Notes: generated from the letters alone by a model not told the origin. Positions 11,900-22,984 are shown, counted from the first letter of the stretch. The stretch is 64,000 nt of DNA from Sepiola atlantica (GCA_963556195.1 OY744525.1:41988576-42052575); one strand, 5' to 3'. Translations and numbers: made by a program.

Positions 11900-12133
11900 C
11901 TTTAGTCTTGCTAGAGACGGTGTCTCGATAAAAGCACTGGTCCCCATCACCTCACTGGGTTGGCGTCAGGAAGAGTATCCATGCTATAAAATCTTGCCTC
12001 AACTAAAGAAATTACTCCCAAAGAAAATCTGTCGTATTTCAGGTTAATGTAGTTTAAATAGTTTAGTTTGGGATACAATTTCTAAAAGCCGTCCAAAACA
12101 TGCCAGCATGTAAAAACGAACGCTTAACCTAAT

Positions 12134-12167
<34 letters not shown>
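11900..12167 (+). mobile_element. LINE-C or dependent SINE 3' end with (ATG)n tail
   Basis: A block GGTTGGCGTCAGGAAGAG at about 11960 is followed by CCGTCCAAAACATGCCAGCA and TTAACCTAATATGATG, ending in nine or more ATG units at 12134-12167. It is the plus-strand version of the LINE-C 3' terminus. The upstream segment differs from the RT-coding LINE-C copies, so this may be a SINE that shares the LINE tail. Confidence 0.6.
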
Positions 12168-12324
12168 CTATAAAAATATCAATATTTTAAATAAAATAAA
12201 AATTATAATAAGGGCAAATGACACTAATAAAATAAGCGTCCAGTTAGATAGTTTTGTAGACTTTAATGCTTACATAATTTTCAAGAAATTTATTTCCGAA
12301 ACCTTCCTATCTTCCTTTGTGTGC

Positions 12325-12625
12325 CAAACATCAAACGGAATTTCCATGAACAGGGTTTCTTTCCAAGAACTTGCGATCTGTAGAACACGCTGCCATGAGA
12401 TTGCTTCCCTGGGGGCTATCACATGGTCATCTTCAAATCCAATGTCAATAAATGCTTGTTATAAACCGTCTTCATGAATCATAAAATTTTATATTTTTTT
12501 TATTCATCATTTTCAATCCTCTCATAATATTCATCATCATTCAATTGTTAATCTATTCATCTCATTAACCCTTATCCTCGAGTGGTTTTTAGCCTTGATA
12601 AATAGTGATTCATTAGTAAAAAAGA
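12325..12625 (+). mobile_element. Non-LTR retrotransposon 3' fragment (family JB), copy 2
   Basis: The plus strand carries degraded RT C-terminal coding (a VVFKSNVNKYL-like block at about 12425-12470), then a 3' UTR ending CCTCGAGTGG...GATTCATTAGTAAAA with an A-rich tail. It aligns to 2286-2465 and 57062-57338 through the coding part, and to 3571-3640 and 50870-50965 through the tail. Confidence 0.75.
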
Positions 12626-13222
12626 AAAGAAACAATGCTTATTGTAAATGATTTATTTGTCGACAAGGTTCTGGGTATGACCTTAAAGTGCATCTGATGG
12701 TGAGCCCCCAATTTGGGAGCTTTGGGGAGTGCAGAGTCACCCCTTAATCACCACTACTCCCAGGTCCACTCTGACCCAAAGTGGTAGTAATTGGCAAGGC
12801 CCTATCCATGGGTTAAATAAAAACTTTAGGGATAGACTATTTTTGTCGGTCAGCCTTGTAACCCCTTCCTTCCCTATTGGGCTCTAGAAGAGCTTACTGT
12901 TTTGCTAGCCTGTTTGGAGCCAAGGGGATTGAACACTGGTGGTGGGGTTTCTTTCAGACTTGATTTGTATTTAAGTGATTCTACTTTCCTTTCCCTTTTT
13001 AAGATTAGTTCCTTACATCAAGTAGCTCCATGCCTTGTCTGGGGCGACTTCCAGTACAAGAAAAAAGAATTGTCATTTACAGAGTATCAGTTTACCAAAC
13101 ATAGCCCCACAAAACAAATTAATCGACAAACCAATCGTATACAAAACGGCTTCAGCATAAAATGACCGAACGATGGTTAACATGCATAAAACCCAACAAC
13201 CAACTAATTATTGTATATGATT
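12626..13222. other. GC-richer block, probable repeat, class unknown
   Basis: A segment at 13010-13045 (CCTTACATCAAGTAGCTCCA and onward) recurs near 50555-50590. That implies a dispersed element here. The plus-strand frame at 12902-13165 has no recognisable domain. At 13150-13200 there is also a decayed R7 motif. Confidence 0.45.
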
Positions 13223-13776
13223 AATTGGTGCTTGTTGCTTAAATTGCCGAAAAAAGATTTATTTGTCTTTTACTGTTTGAGAGGTAAATAAGGGGCAGTA
13301 ACTCTTATCAACTGTTGTTATTACATCTAACGTAATTTACAGAAAATTAAATAGTAATAAATGAACAACAAAGTATACAACAATGGAAAATTTAAGAATT
13401 TATTGTGTTTAAACTTGACTTTTTTACTGAATGAAATTCAGCAATTTGTTTACAAATTTAGGGTTAGGGTTAGGGTTAGAGTTAGGGTTAGGTTTAGGGT
13501 TAGGGTTCCACAATTGCAGGTTTCTTCGCCAGAAATAAATCCATGAGCTTGCAAGAAATCGATCTGTTTTGCTTTTTCTGAAGTAAAATAAAGTATGTCT
13601 TCAAACTGGAACAAGTTAAGATCCATGATCGCAATTTAAGAGAAAGTCAGGCTTGTTAGAAATTAAAGAGAAAATCTGGCTCAAAATTATAATTAAGAGT
13701 TACTGCCCCTTATTTACCTCCCAAACAGTAAAAGACAAATAAATCTTTTTTCAGCAATTGAAGCAACAAGCACCGG
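13223..13776. mobile_element. Foldback element with telomere-like core
   Basis: Two arms of about 87 bp (13223-13310 and 13690-13776) are near-perfect inverted copies, with blocks such as GGTGCTTGTTGCTT, GATTTATTTGTCTTTTACTG and AAGGGGCAGTAACTCTTA on the left and their complements on the right. The interior holds a short TTAGGG array. No protein is encoded. It is probably a non-autonomous inverted-repeat transposon. Confidence 0.75.
13458..13508 (+). repeat. Interstitial telomere-like (TTAGGG)n array
   Basis: About eight TTAGGG-type hexamers with two variants (TTAGAG and a TTTAGGG spacer). It lies inside the foldback element rather than next to unique sequence, so it looks like part of that element's interior and not a chromosome-fusion scar. 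Confidence 0.85.
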
Positions 13777-14283
13777 TAAATTTTACCCATAGCTGGGGAG
13801 TGTGTAGCAAGATTCGATGTAGGATGTGTAAAAAGAAGTTCTAAAATGGAAAATTCCATGCAAGGTTAGTTTAAGCAAGAAAATGGATTTTTCTATTAGA
13901 AGTTAAGTTAGAAGTTAGAGCTATATGTCAGCATATTGTTTGCAAATAGAAAATAGATCGTGGCATGTAGTTGGTAAGCTGATCAGATCTTTCTCTGGAC
14001 CATGGGAGATAGCGGTCGGTTTTGGGACAGCTGCTCCCATGGCGGATGGATTGGTGGTATTATGTATGTATACTGGAGAAAGAGAATAAAACAAGCATTT
14101 TTAAACCCCAAATGCTTTTGTGCTGTCATTTTTAATTACTTTTACAACTGCTGTTACTAAGAAGAAAGAGAAAGAAACAGATGTCACTATCCACTGAGCA
14201 ATCCCTTACAATGTGTCAACAAAACAAGACTTCAGTTGTGTATTATTATAATCCGACCTGAGATATCTTGCTACAGTCTGAAA
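13777..14283. other. No recognisable feature
   Basis: Mixed-composition sequence, with a GC-richer patch near 13990-14050 (ACCATGGGAGATAGCGGTCG). No frame or repeat match was recognised. Confidence 0.4.
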
Positions 14284-14735
14284 TAATCATCATCATCATC
14301 ATATTCGGTTTAATGTCTATTTTACATGCTGGCATGTGTTGGACGGCTTTAAGAAATTGACTTTCAAAGTAACCTATCTCTGACCAGGTCTTTATTTATT
14401 CCACTTTCCCTCAGGTCCATTTTTATCACTTCTTCCCATGTTTTCCTTGGCCATTTCCGTGTGAACTGAACCAACTGTTCTACATCTACTAAGTCAAGAA
14501 TTTTGATCCATTATTTCAATGTGACCAAACCATCAACATATCCTGTTCTGCCAAGATTTAATTATCCTCTGAGGTCATCAGAACAAAACTTGTCTCTAAG
14601 ACTTGCATTACATATTCATCGTATTATTCTCATATCATTTCTCTCCATTTCCAACTCATGTCCTCAACCCTCATTGGCCAGGTTTTACTTCTATACATCA
14701 TCACACTGCATACACATGCCTGATAGACTCCCCCC
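14284..14735 (-). mobile_element. LINE-C fragment with (GAT)n tail
   Basis: Starts on the plus strand with an ATC run and ATTCGGTTTAATGTC, then follows the same order as 10765-11340 through GTTGGACGGCTTTAAGAAAT. The coding part on the minus strand is more decayed. It is 5' truncated like all copies here. Confidence 0.75.
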
Positions 14736-16235
14736 TTTTAGCGCTACAATTGCGATCCATACCGTCCACAGTATTAGTTGATAAATGATCACAATAACCA
14801 ATTCCATAGTCTACAACATTATTCATTAGGCCAATTATGCACTCCCTGATGCGTAATGCAATTTTTTGTTTCTTTTCGAATGGGTCACCATTTATCAAAA
14901 CCAAAAAACACTCAAAGGTAAAGGTAAATGAGATAGATAGATTGAAAGTTTAATAATGATTAATATTATGAGAGAATTGAAAATCTCCACATACCAGCCA
15001 CACAAAACAATAACCGACCCAGAAAACAGCAATTCTTTCCCCTTTGTCAGAAGCATTGTTCATGAATGCAAAGACTAAGGAACAAAATAGGTAGGAAGCA
15101 AGGGTTATGAGGTTCACTTTCTACTCCATAATGAGGCATGATGTTAATGAATCCAAAGAATGTTAAGCTTATTACAGAAATTCTCTGTGAAAACATTAAA
15201 TACTGTACAGGAAACAGAACCCGTCTAGAAAGAGGCTAATTCAGTCGTTTTTTTTTTTTCATTAAAAATTTCAGGTTGCTTTATTTCATTATCTGAAACA
15301 TTAAATTGAGATTTTAACACGAATTAAAATAAAACAAAAACTTAGAATAATTAATAATATCTCTAATTGAATTAAGGTTTTTCAAATCGGGAGTTGCCTT
15401 TTAGGCGCGTTCGTCTTAATTGACATTAACATCAATCGCATGCTTTCTTAACTCCTTCAATAATCATTGATCATTCATATAAAATTGACCCCCGAAGAGA
15501 AAATGACGACTTTGTTTCGTTAGAATGTTTTATTCAGTAATTGCCTGCATTTCTGTGGGCAATGCAAACATTGCTCATTGCTTTAAACAATTTCAACGTT
15601 AAAGATTAAAAACTATTGCCATTTTTAATTTAATCTTAATTATTTGTGGATGAAAAATCTTATATAAATAGATTCTGTCCGTCAGTCTGTCAGTCCCAAT
15701 TTTTTAAAAACGTAATAAATAGATTGCATAACTCAGAAATCTTAACTACTTTAAAAATGGAGAATATTGCATTAATAGAAAATAATAAATTCCCAAGAAA
15801 TAAAGAGTGCGCCGGAAATCAAAACCTTGAGATCTTCCGTCTGAGGTTGTACCACCTTACCTATTTGGACTTTCTCATAAATAGAGCTTAAAACATTACC
15901 GTAACAATTATAGCTTTGGCGTGACGTCATGATTTGATTTACGTCATGTTTCAAAACAAATTCAAACATAAGCTATAATAAAAAAAATAAATGAATGTTT
16001 AAACATTAGCAATAGCGTTGGTAATTATTTTAATAGTTCGAAAGAATTTATTTTGGCGTTAAAAACAATTTAATATTTAATATATAATAAGAAATTTAAA
16101 TAAAAATTCTATGAGAAAACCTAACGAGAAAAATATCCGGCTAAATTTGGGATGGTTGCCAGCATAGTGATCCTTTGCTTGCACATGATAGTACGCCCAT
16201 TAATTCTAGTATTAAAAAAATAAATTCTTCCAAAA
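14736..16235. other. No recognisable gene; one CRE-like site
   Basis: AT-rich. A perfect TGACGTCA octamer lies at 15922-15929, followed by a second ACGTCA at about 15941. Frames at 15646-15891 and 15772-15969 have no recognised domain. Confidence 0.4.
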
Positions 16236-16239
16236 ATTA

Positions 16240-17600
16240 AAATCTAATAATAAATCTTTACTAATATAAAAGATACCAAGATTGCCCAGGATTAAATGAG
16301 GAACTCTTATGTCCCCCTTTCTCAGCCATAACACTAATTTTATCTTTTTATTATTAAATGTTAGATATTTGTGGAGAAAAATATTTAACAATGGAGAAAT
16401 TCTACCAGAATTATTTAATAAATGTAATAACGGATCTTTGCCCATTAATCTCTCTCATTCATTCTCGGACAATGTACTCCTTCCCCTACCCATAACACCA
16501 TATTATTTTTTAATTATTTTTTATAATATTCATTTTTGGGGGTGAGACCCAAGGATGTATTATCATATTCGGTTTAACATCTGTTTTACATGCTGGCATG
16601 TGTTGGACGGCTTTTAGGAATTTACTTCCATCTGGTCAGGTCTTTATTCATCCATCTTAATCTCAAGTTTATTCTTATCACTTCCTCATGTTTTCCTTGG
16701 CCTTCCTCTACCAACTGACTCTGCTATTCTCACTCAGGCACTCTCATCCATTCTTTTAATGTGACCAAACCAACAAAGACTCATGTTCAGTACATATCCC
16801 GCTACACTGTCGAGATTTAATCTTCCTTTGGGGTTGTCAGTACTCATTATCAAATGGGTGATAGGGAATGTAAGTACAGTGAGTTAATGAAATAATTTTT
16901 GATAAATTGATAGTATTTAATGCCCTCAGGGCACACCCGGCGTTTTGGTGAAATGAATGAGAACCACTGTGTACTCCTTATTAGCATTTCTATTATTTTT
17001 AAGTCATAAATTAAACCAAATAAAGTAGAATGTATTTCTGAATGCAGACCCCACGATATTATTGTACACACTGTGATCAAAACTAAGTACACTCAGGTAT
17101 TTTGTGAATTAAAATATCTCTCCTGTTAATGTAATAATAAATCTATACTAATATGAGATACCAGCAGGAAGACCTGACATTGCCCGGAATTGAATGAAGG
17201 ATACTATGTCCTCCTTTTCCAACCCATAACACTATAATCACTTATAAAATATAAAAGAAATAATAATAATAATATTCACTTTTTATGGTGGGCGTCAAGG
17301 ATGTACTCGGAATTCAATTAGTCATAGAGAATGTAAGTGCAGTGAGATTAAATTCAGTGAAAATTTGCAATGAATTTATAGTTTTTAATGATCTCAAGAC
17401 GCATCCAGCATTTCACAGGAATGACTGTGTATTCTTACCTAAAGTCCTGAACCCCATATTAGTATTTCATTTATTTTTTAAATTTCTATAATTTTCTATA
17501 ATTTTCAAGTTATAAATCAAAAGATATTTGTAAACGACACACTTCATAATACACCGTTTGATCAAAATGAAGTATACCCATTCCCTCTGGATTAGGGTCA
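16240..17600 (+). repeat. Repeat R4, two tandem copies
   Basis: Unit 1 (about 16240-17095, interrupted by a LINE-C insertion) and unit 2 (about 17140-17600) share, in order: CTAATAT.A.GATACCA, ATTGCCC.G.ATT.AATGA, CCCATAACACTA, AAGGATGTA, AGGGAATGTAAGT.CAGTGAG, GTGTA.TC.T and TGATCAAAA..AAGTA. A third fragment is at 7736-7815. Non-coding. Confidence 0.7.
16562..16855 (-). mobile_element. LINE-C fragment nested in R4
   Basis: Begins with ATCATATTCGGTTTAACATC and GCTGGCATGTGTTGG and ends near GGGGTTGTCAGTACTC, the LINE-C 3' region in the same orientation as 10765-11340. Comparison with R4 unit 2 shows it interrupts unit 1 just after AAGGATGTA, so it inserted after R4 was duplicated or established. 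Confidence 0.75.
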
Positions 17601-18382
17601 GAGTATAAATATGGTTATGAGGATCTATCTCTAAAACCTTAGCAAGTGTTTGTCCACAAACAAACACCAACTACAATTTTATACAGATATGTCTCTGTCC
17701 ATCTTCTAACTACTTTAGGCTATTGAAATGCTATGGGAATGAACACCTATTTATGTAGATTATCATAAAGGAGAGGGGTCATAGCTATTGTATTTTTTCA
17801 GGAGGGAGCATTCATTTTTTGGTAAAACTGTAGTCTTCACCAATAATAATAAAAAAAAAAATTACTGTCGCTATGTGTAAACAGACTGAAAAAGTTGGCA
17901 ATAAACAGAAAGTAAAAAAAAAAAAAAATATTTTAGACTTTAGAGTGGGAGATCACCTTTGCATATAAATTTAATGTAAAATGATCATGCACTTTCGGAC
18001 TAGACAGCGTTTTTAAGGACTAGTCCTTAAAAACGCTATCACGAGCAAGTCACAATGTAAGAAGTGACCATGAAAATGTCACAGTGAAACCATCTGGTAT
18101 AATTTTCTTTTTTAAATGACTCATAGCTTTATATCGCGAATGAGATATCTTATAAGCATAACAAGTAACAGAGGAAGTTATCATTTAGTATCTTTTCAGC
18201 CATACGGGGAATACATAAACCTCTCAGTGGATACATTCAACAGGCAATAAACATCTTATCAGCCATTTCAAGGATAAAGAAGAAATTTCTCATAGGATAT
18301 CTTGCCAGCCCCTCAAAGTTGATAGATTTTCATGCAAAATCCTGTAAGTCACTCTATAAATACAGAAACGTTTCATGCTATA
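17601..18382. other. No recognisable gene
   Basis: AT-rich, with A-runs at 17850 and 17915. The only structure seen is the perfect palindrome listed separately. Confidence 0.4.
18006..18037. repeat. Perfect 32-bp palindrome
   Basis: AGCGTTTTTAAGGACT is followed directly by its exact reverse complement with no spacer. It could be a dimeric protein-binding site, the remnant tip of a foldback element, or a cruciform-prone sequence. No flanking inverted arms extend it by more than a few bases. Confidence 0.9.
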
Positions 18383-18935
18383 ACTAGCTGTACCTACCCG
18401 GTGTTGTCCAGGATACAGTGAAGTTATTTTAGTTTTTAATTTTTATTTGTTTGCACATTTTTAAACCTAAAGTATACAACTCCTATTATATTATTCAATT
18501 TAAAATGAGTTATCCCCCTTGCTGCTTTTTTTTATTTTTAGGTGATTATTTAAAAATGTCTCATTGATATGAGCTAGATTTGGCATAATGGTTGGAGTGG
18601 TCGCGTTATAAAACACTGAAGAAAAAATAGTACTTGATGCCTCCTTGCTAAACACTCAGAATTATAAGGTGAGGATCAAGAGTAAGTGGAGTAATTCAGG
18701 GAAAAGGGTGATTCTCTTCTACATATTGGTGTACTAGCCAATGAAAAGGGAGCCTTCAGGTCGACCACTTACTTTTTTACGTTATTATATTGTCAATAAC
18801 ACGGGTACTGCAATAACAAATGAAAATTGGCTAGTCAGAAGCAAAGTTTGATTTGTCAGCTTAAATGCTATTTGGGTCTGGCTTTGAAAATCTGACATGA
18901 TAACTTTATATGCTAGATGAACAAAATGTTTTTTT
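18383..18935 (+). repeat. Interspersed repeat R5, copy 1 (interrupted)
   Basis: A dispersed element of roughly 350-600 bp starting TAGCTGTACCTACCCGGTGT and containing a GATTATTT.AAAATGT block, CAATAACA.GG...CAATA.CAAATG, GTCAGAAGCAAAGTTTGATT and TTTGTCAGCTTAAATGCTAT. Other copies are at 25440-26085, 26460-26840, 27945-28225 (minus), 39590-39670 (minus) and 43975-44165. A SINE splits this copy at 18585-18785. Confidence 0.75.
18585..18785 (+). mobile_element. tRNA-derived SINE (SINE-V), copy 1
   Basis: Head: TTTGGCATAATGGTTGGAGT resembles a Pol III A box. Body and tail (GTACTTGATGCC.CCTTGCTA, AATTATAAGGTG.GGATCA, AAGTGGAGTAAT) match 22985-23225, which also retains a clear B box. It sits inside R5, so it is the younger insertion. 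It would need LINE-supplied reverse transcriptase. Confidence 0.65.
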
Positions 18936-19919
18936 CTGAAAACCCGTCAATCCTCAAATCAGTTGGCCTTGACAGAGGGGATGGCAAACGGCCCAATGGC
19001 CTGATACAGTGACCCTTTGTTATATAATGGGACGCATGTGATGATGGACGTACAGAGAGATAGCTTAACTTGCGCGATTTGTAACGGAGTCATCTCGTGC
19101 AACTTTGGTGCGATGTTTTCTCATGATTCAAGGTGACAGTTGATGAGACCTCGGATCGAGGGTTGGGTCGCACCTGTGCGTTGATCACAAGATTTTGTGA
19201 CGTCACAGTTTTCCCGGTGAGAAAACTGCAGTGAGATTTGAGTTCTTGACGGGAAGCCGACTTGTCAAGTCGCCTTAGCCATGTAGCGATTAAATAAGAT
19301 AGGGGAATTCAGATCCCCAAAAATTAGAGCCAGACGATGTCCCCCTCTTCCTTCCCTTGCAAGTGATTAAGTAATTAGTTAATTAACTAGCATAAGCTTC
19401 TCTCTCTCTCTGTTTCAACGAACTTGCTTCGGTGTCGACAAGCTAATAAATGAAAATAAATGGCTCGGAACTAAAAGAGAAGGCTTGTTATATTTTGTTA
19501 TGTGTACATTGATTTCAGTTACAGAAAGAAACTGCCGGCACGAAATTGTGACAATGACAAAGCGTCTGCAGAGAGTGGTGGCGGCGACGGGTCAGCTGCT
19601 AACAATAGCAGCTAGGGTGCAGACTTTGAAAGCAGGAGAAGAGACAGCAAGAAGAAAAGGAAATGTAATTCCCGAATTGGGTTTATTGCTGAGTCAGCCG
19701 AAAGGGAGAGATTGAAGCCGGGACCGACTGGCAAGACCACTCGAAGTCGCCCGGATCAAGAAACGACATATCGTCCCGTTAGCAAGCGATGCCGTTTGCT
19801 GGATCAACAAATGTACTATGCCAGATTCCGACATACAAACGTATTATAAACCAAATATTCAACACCTTTGCAAATGCCAATTCGCTTATATTAGATGCGA
19901 CTTGCTTCGATACTTTTGT
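18936..19919. other. GC-richer low-repeat block with a perfect CRE site
   Basis: This is one of few stretches with no repeat match in the window. A 12-bp palindrome TGTGACGTCACA at 19196-19207 contains a consensus CRE (TGACGTCA). A short plus-strand frame at 19485-19715 (76 residues) follows a pyrimidine-rich TTTCAG and contains a basic, alanine-rich stretch. It has no recognisable domain. It could be a host exon or promoter region, or a decayed LTR; evidence is too thin to call a gene. Confidence 0.35.
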
Positions 19920-20215
19920 GCTCTCGTAAGTAACAAAATCGATGACAAACCTTGGACATGTAGCAGCAGGGGACTACAAGCAATCAAAGTACGCCGGTTT
20001 TCTCGATATATTTGCGTTCCAACCGATCACCATAGAGCAATTGGCCAAGCCACGCAGGACCTCCTCAACAACAGCCTTGGTCTGTTAATGACGTGCCACA
20101 CCGGGAACCATCATGAATTGACTTGATTTCATGAGTGACTGTCCATCGCCACTATCTGTGGAAACGCCTTATACCAACTATTGGCCTGCCAAGCCAGTAC
20201 GACATCCGATTTAAC
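19920..20215 (+). repeat. Interspersed repeat R2, copy 2
   Basis: Plus-strand counterpart of 1655-1960. The shared translation includes DKPWTCSSRGLQAIKVRR and LLNNSLGLLMTCHTG. This copy is longer at its left side and continues to a GCCTGCCAAGCCAGTA block also seen (inverted) in copy 1. Confidence 0.65.
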
Positions 20216-20288
20216 TTCCTGATGTTTGCATATTGTTTTTGAAAAAGGAAATTCTATTAATTAACTATTATTTATTTAATTATCTATC

Positions 20289-21030
20289 ACACTGTCTCCC
20301 AAGCTCAGACCTCTGCGTCCCTGTGCATGTTTTACAAGTACTTCAATGGAATGTGCTCCGATCAACTTGCTGCACTTGTGCCCCCTTATAATAAATATCA
20401 ACCCGACAAAATCCCACCTCTTTACTGTAATGGTCCCCAGAATCTGGAAAGTGGGTTTAATTACTCATTCTTGGCCTTTTGGCTAAGATCAAAGTGTAGT
20501 ATCTGTTCCGATGGATACTACACCCTATAGACTGGTATTGTCTTGGCCTTCGGGGCTTGATTTACGCCGGTCTATGGGTCTGTCCTGTGCAGTTCTAGGA
20601 GGTCCACCCTCCCAGGATTCGCCTCCCCTCTTTGGGGAGGAGTAAGTTTATTGCTTACTGCCTGAGGCGCTCCTACCGGGGAATGCCGACGATGCTGCCC
20701 AGGCAATTTTTAATGGCCAGAGTGCTCACTTCTCAGGCGCTGGCTTTTCAAACCCCACTTTTCCGACCCGACCTTGGGTCACATCTTACTTGTGGGAGTA
20801 AGATAAAAACTTGCCTTGTGCCTAACTCCTGGAGAGGAGTAAATCAATACTCTAATAGCTTCTTTCCTCAAACTGCTTTCTTTGGAATTCCCTCCCTGCT
20901 TCATGTTTCCCCAACTGTACCATCATGCAGAAATTTAAATCTAATGTGAAAAAGAACCTTGCTGCACAACTCCCTGCTTAGAATGCTTCTATTAATTTGG
21001 CCCCTAATTCACAACAGCCTCTTACGTCTT
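20289..21030 (+). mobile_element. Non-LTR retrotransposon 3' fragment (family JA), copy 3, split by a SINE
   Basis: The left part (20289-20460) matches JA coding (SLCMFYKY.NGMCSDQLAAL). The right part (20845-21030) resumes at CTCTAATAGCTTCTTTCCTC and the FFP.TAF.GIPS/WNSLP region. The two halves are contiguous in copies 1 and 2, so the intervening U2-headed SINE inserted into this LINE copy. Confidence 0.8.
20470..20844 (+). mobile_element. U2 snRNA-headed SINE, copy 1
   Basis: The first 35 bp match the 5' end of U2 snRNA almost exactly (GGCCTTTTGGCTAAGATC, then GTGTAGTATCTGTTC, the branch-site recognition region, with one extra A between them). After that the sequence is unrelated to U2 and follows a body shared by all four copies: a CTATAGACTGGTATTGTC hairpin region, GTGCAGTTCTAGGAGGT, GGGGAGGAGTAAG, GAATGCCGACG, AAGATAAAA, and a 3' end near GAGGAGTAAAT. 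About 375 bp. Direct repeats at the ends are weak (ATTACTC / AATACTC). snRNA-headed SINEs have been described in a few animals; this looks like such a family. Confidence 0.85.
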
Positions 21031-21644
21031 ACATTATTTTTTAAATTGAATATTTTCACTTTTTGTGAATTTAAAAATTAAAACCGAGCATTTTATTCAA
21101 GCAAAGCATTTCTAAACAGCAAATCAAATTAAGTGAAACAAAAAGTAAAATGATTTCTGAATGTTATTGTTTAAATAAATTAAAAAGATTTTTTAGATAT
21201 CTGTTTTCTTTACATGTGTGATGTTTGAGTGACGTCAGGTATGATGTCATGCTAAACTTGTTTCTTTTTATCTGCTAGCATAATTGTGGTGCTGAATCTA
21301 CACTTGATCCTTTTCATTACTACAAAATTTTGTCATAAAACATTTTATGCTATCAATGTCGAAAATAATACGCTTCCATTATAAAGGAATTTACTTTGCA
21401 TTATAATGTAACGTAAAAATTCCCCAGATTAATTAAAATGTGAGATGGACCTTATTAGCCCCCCCCCTGCCCTACACACAAAAACTTCTATGATTGGATT
21501 TTCAAAAGAGGAAAAGCAAATTTCTACCAAGATAAATTAATTCCTTTCAAGTTGCTTTCTTTAATATTACTTGATTAAAAAGCAAAGCCTCGATTCATCA
21601 TGTGAACTTCTTTTAGATGCATCCATGTATTTCGACGAGAGGCT
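21031..21644. other. No recognisable gene; CRE-like site
   Basis: AT-rich. TGACGTCA occurs at 21230-21237. A C-run lies near 21460. No frame or repeat match was recognised. Confidence 0.4.
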
Positions 21645-21860
21645 CTGTCCGTTGGTCATGTACGCTTATGTTTGAAATCAAAATTTTGTAAATAATGTTA
21701 ATGTTAAGTTTGGTATAGCAGTTTCATCGCTTTGTCATGCTTATCTTCGAAATAACATTTTTGTCAGTCTGTCATGATTAACTTTGAAATCACATTCTTG
21801 TTGGTTAGTCATGCTTATATTTGAAATAGCATTTTGTTGGTCTGCCATGCTTAAGGTTTG
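21645..21860 (+). repeat. Minisatellite, about 50-bp unit
   Basis: Four to five degenerate units built on GTCATGCTTATGTTTGAAAT followed by a CA.ATTTTGTTGGTCTG-like block. A second block of the same units is at 22135-22250, separated by an R7 motif and a poly-A run. Confidence 0.7.
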
Positions 21861-21867
21861 GTATGGT

Positions 21868-21925
21868 AGTTTTGTTTTACGGCATATCAACCCTTTTTGG
21901 GTTATTTAATGCCGAATCTGGTCAT
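21868..21925 (+). repeat. Dispersed motif R7
   Basis: The block TTTTGTTTTACGGCATATCA plus GGGTTATTTAATGCCGAAT recurs at 55440-55495 (plus), 32175-32230 (minus) and, decayed, near 13150-13200 (minus). The inner GGCAT...ATGCC portion is itself inverted, so R7 may be a small hairpin element or a conserved SINE domain. Confidence 0.6.
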
Positions 21926-22038
21926 TATAGTAAAAGATTTATGCTTCAAGTTCTAAAAATAAAATAAAAAAGGGGAGGGAGAAAGGGAGAGGGGCTGTTG
22001 TTCTTGTTTTTGGTTTTGTAGAACATAATTAAGTTTTA

Positions 22039-22039
<1 letters not shown>

Positions 22040-22070
<31 letters not shown>
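22040..22070 (+). repeat. Poly-A tract
   Basis: About 30 consecutive A residues after AAGTTTTAC. It may be the 3' tail of a retroposed copy, but no recognisable element abuts it on the left. Confidence 0.8.
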
Positions 22071-22071
<1 letters not shown>

Positions 22072-22134
22072 GTCAATGTAGGTGAATTTCGTCTCAGGGA
22101 GCCACAGGGCAGCCTGATCTGGTATCACCAGGCC

Positions 22135-22250
22135 ATGCTTAAGTTTGCAATCACATTCATAATAGACTAAAAATAAGCATAACTTACTGTCATGCTTATG
22201 TTTAAAATCACACTTTGTGTGTCTGTCATGCTTTCAAATATGCATATTGA
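22135..22250 (+). repeat. Minisatellite, second block
   Basis: Two more units of the array at 21645-21860 (TGTCATGCTTATGTTTAAAA and GTCTGTCATGCTTTCAAAT), interrupted from it by about 270 bp. Confidence 0.65.
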
Positions 22251-22984
22251 AGTGACGGATTGTAAGAATGGATCCGTTCCGTTCTTGCTCCTCTAAATTT
22301 ACCATTATCTTCAGTTTCTTGCATTTCTCTTATTTAAATCTGAATTAAGAAAGAAAAAACGAAAACTTTTAAGAAATACAGGAATGTCTACTGCTTGGAT
22401 AATCTCTTCATTGCAAAAGGGCGGATGCACAAACATTCCATTTGCCATGGCCAGGGGGGCAAGTCAACTTCTCTCTCGCTCACTGGCTCATAGTTACATT
22501 GCCTTGCGCACGATGAAAACTATCAATTGAAATGTTATTAACGCACCTTTCCTCCAAATCTAAAATAAGATTTAGGTCAATTTAATTTGTAGCGACGAAA
22601 AGTGTTTTTGCTACCGAATTTATCCTTCAGCCAAATTTCTTCTCTTCAGTGGAGCAAATGTGATTCTTAGAATCAAGAAAAAGAACAACAGAGTTCTTCG
22701 TTCTTGCCCTCAACTCACAACCAATTGCCTAGGGCTCTGATGTTTGTTTAATCTCACTTCAGTATTTATCTATTTTTTTTTTTTTTACATTGGTTTTAAA
22801 ATTGATTCTGTCCTGCCACTCAAAACCTCATCTAGAATATTGTACTCAATCATGGCCACCAGTAACGAAATATGGGAATTGGGATATAATATTAAAATTA
22901 GGTGTGCAAAGAAAAGTGACTGAGCAAGTAAAAGATCTGAATTATAAATATAGATTGGAATCCTGCGGTTTTACTACTTTACGA
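22251..22984. other. No recognisable feature
   Basis: The plus-strand frame at 22790-23023 begins with a phrase reminiscent of a LINE RT (LEYCTQSWPPVTKY, compare JA's MEYCCHIWAG) but then loses similarity. A very decayed LINE fragment at about 22800-22870 is possible. Confidence 0.35.

Noticed and set aside
13458..13508. Chromosome-fusion telomere scar
   Set aside because: The array is inside inverted arms of a mobile element, so transposition explains it better.
20470..20505. A functional U2 snRNA gene
   Set aside because: Only the 5' domain of about 35 nt is U2. The Sm site and 3' stem-loops are absent and the rest is a shared SINE body.
21645..22250. CRISPR-like array
   Set aside because: Units of about 50 bp are contiguous and degenerate with no unique spacers, in a eukaryotic window. 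It is a minisatellite.
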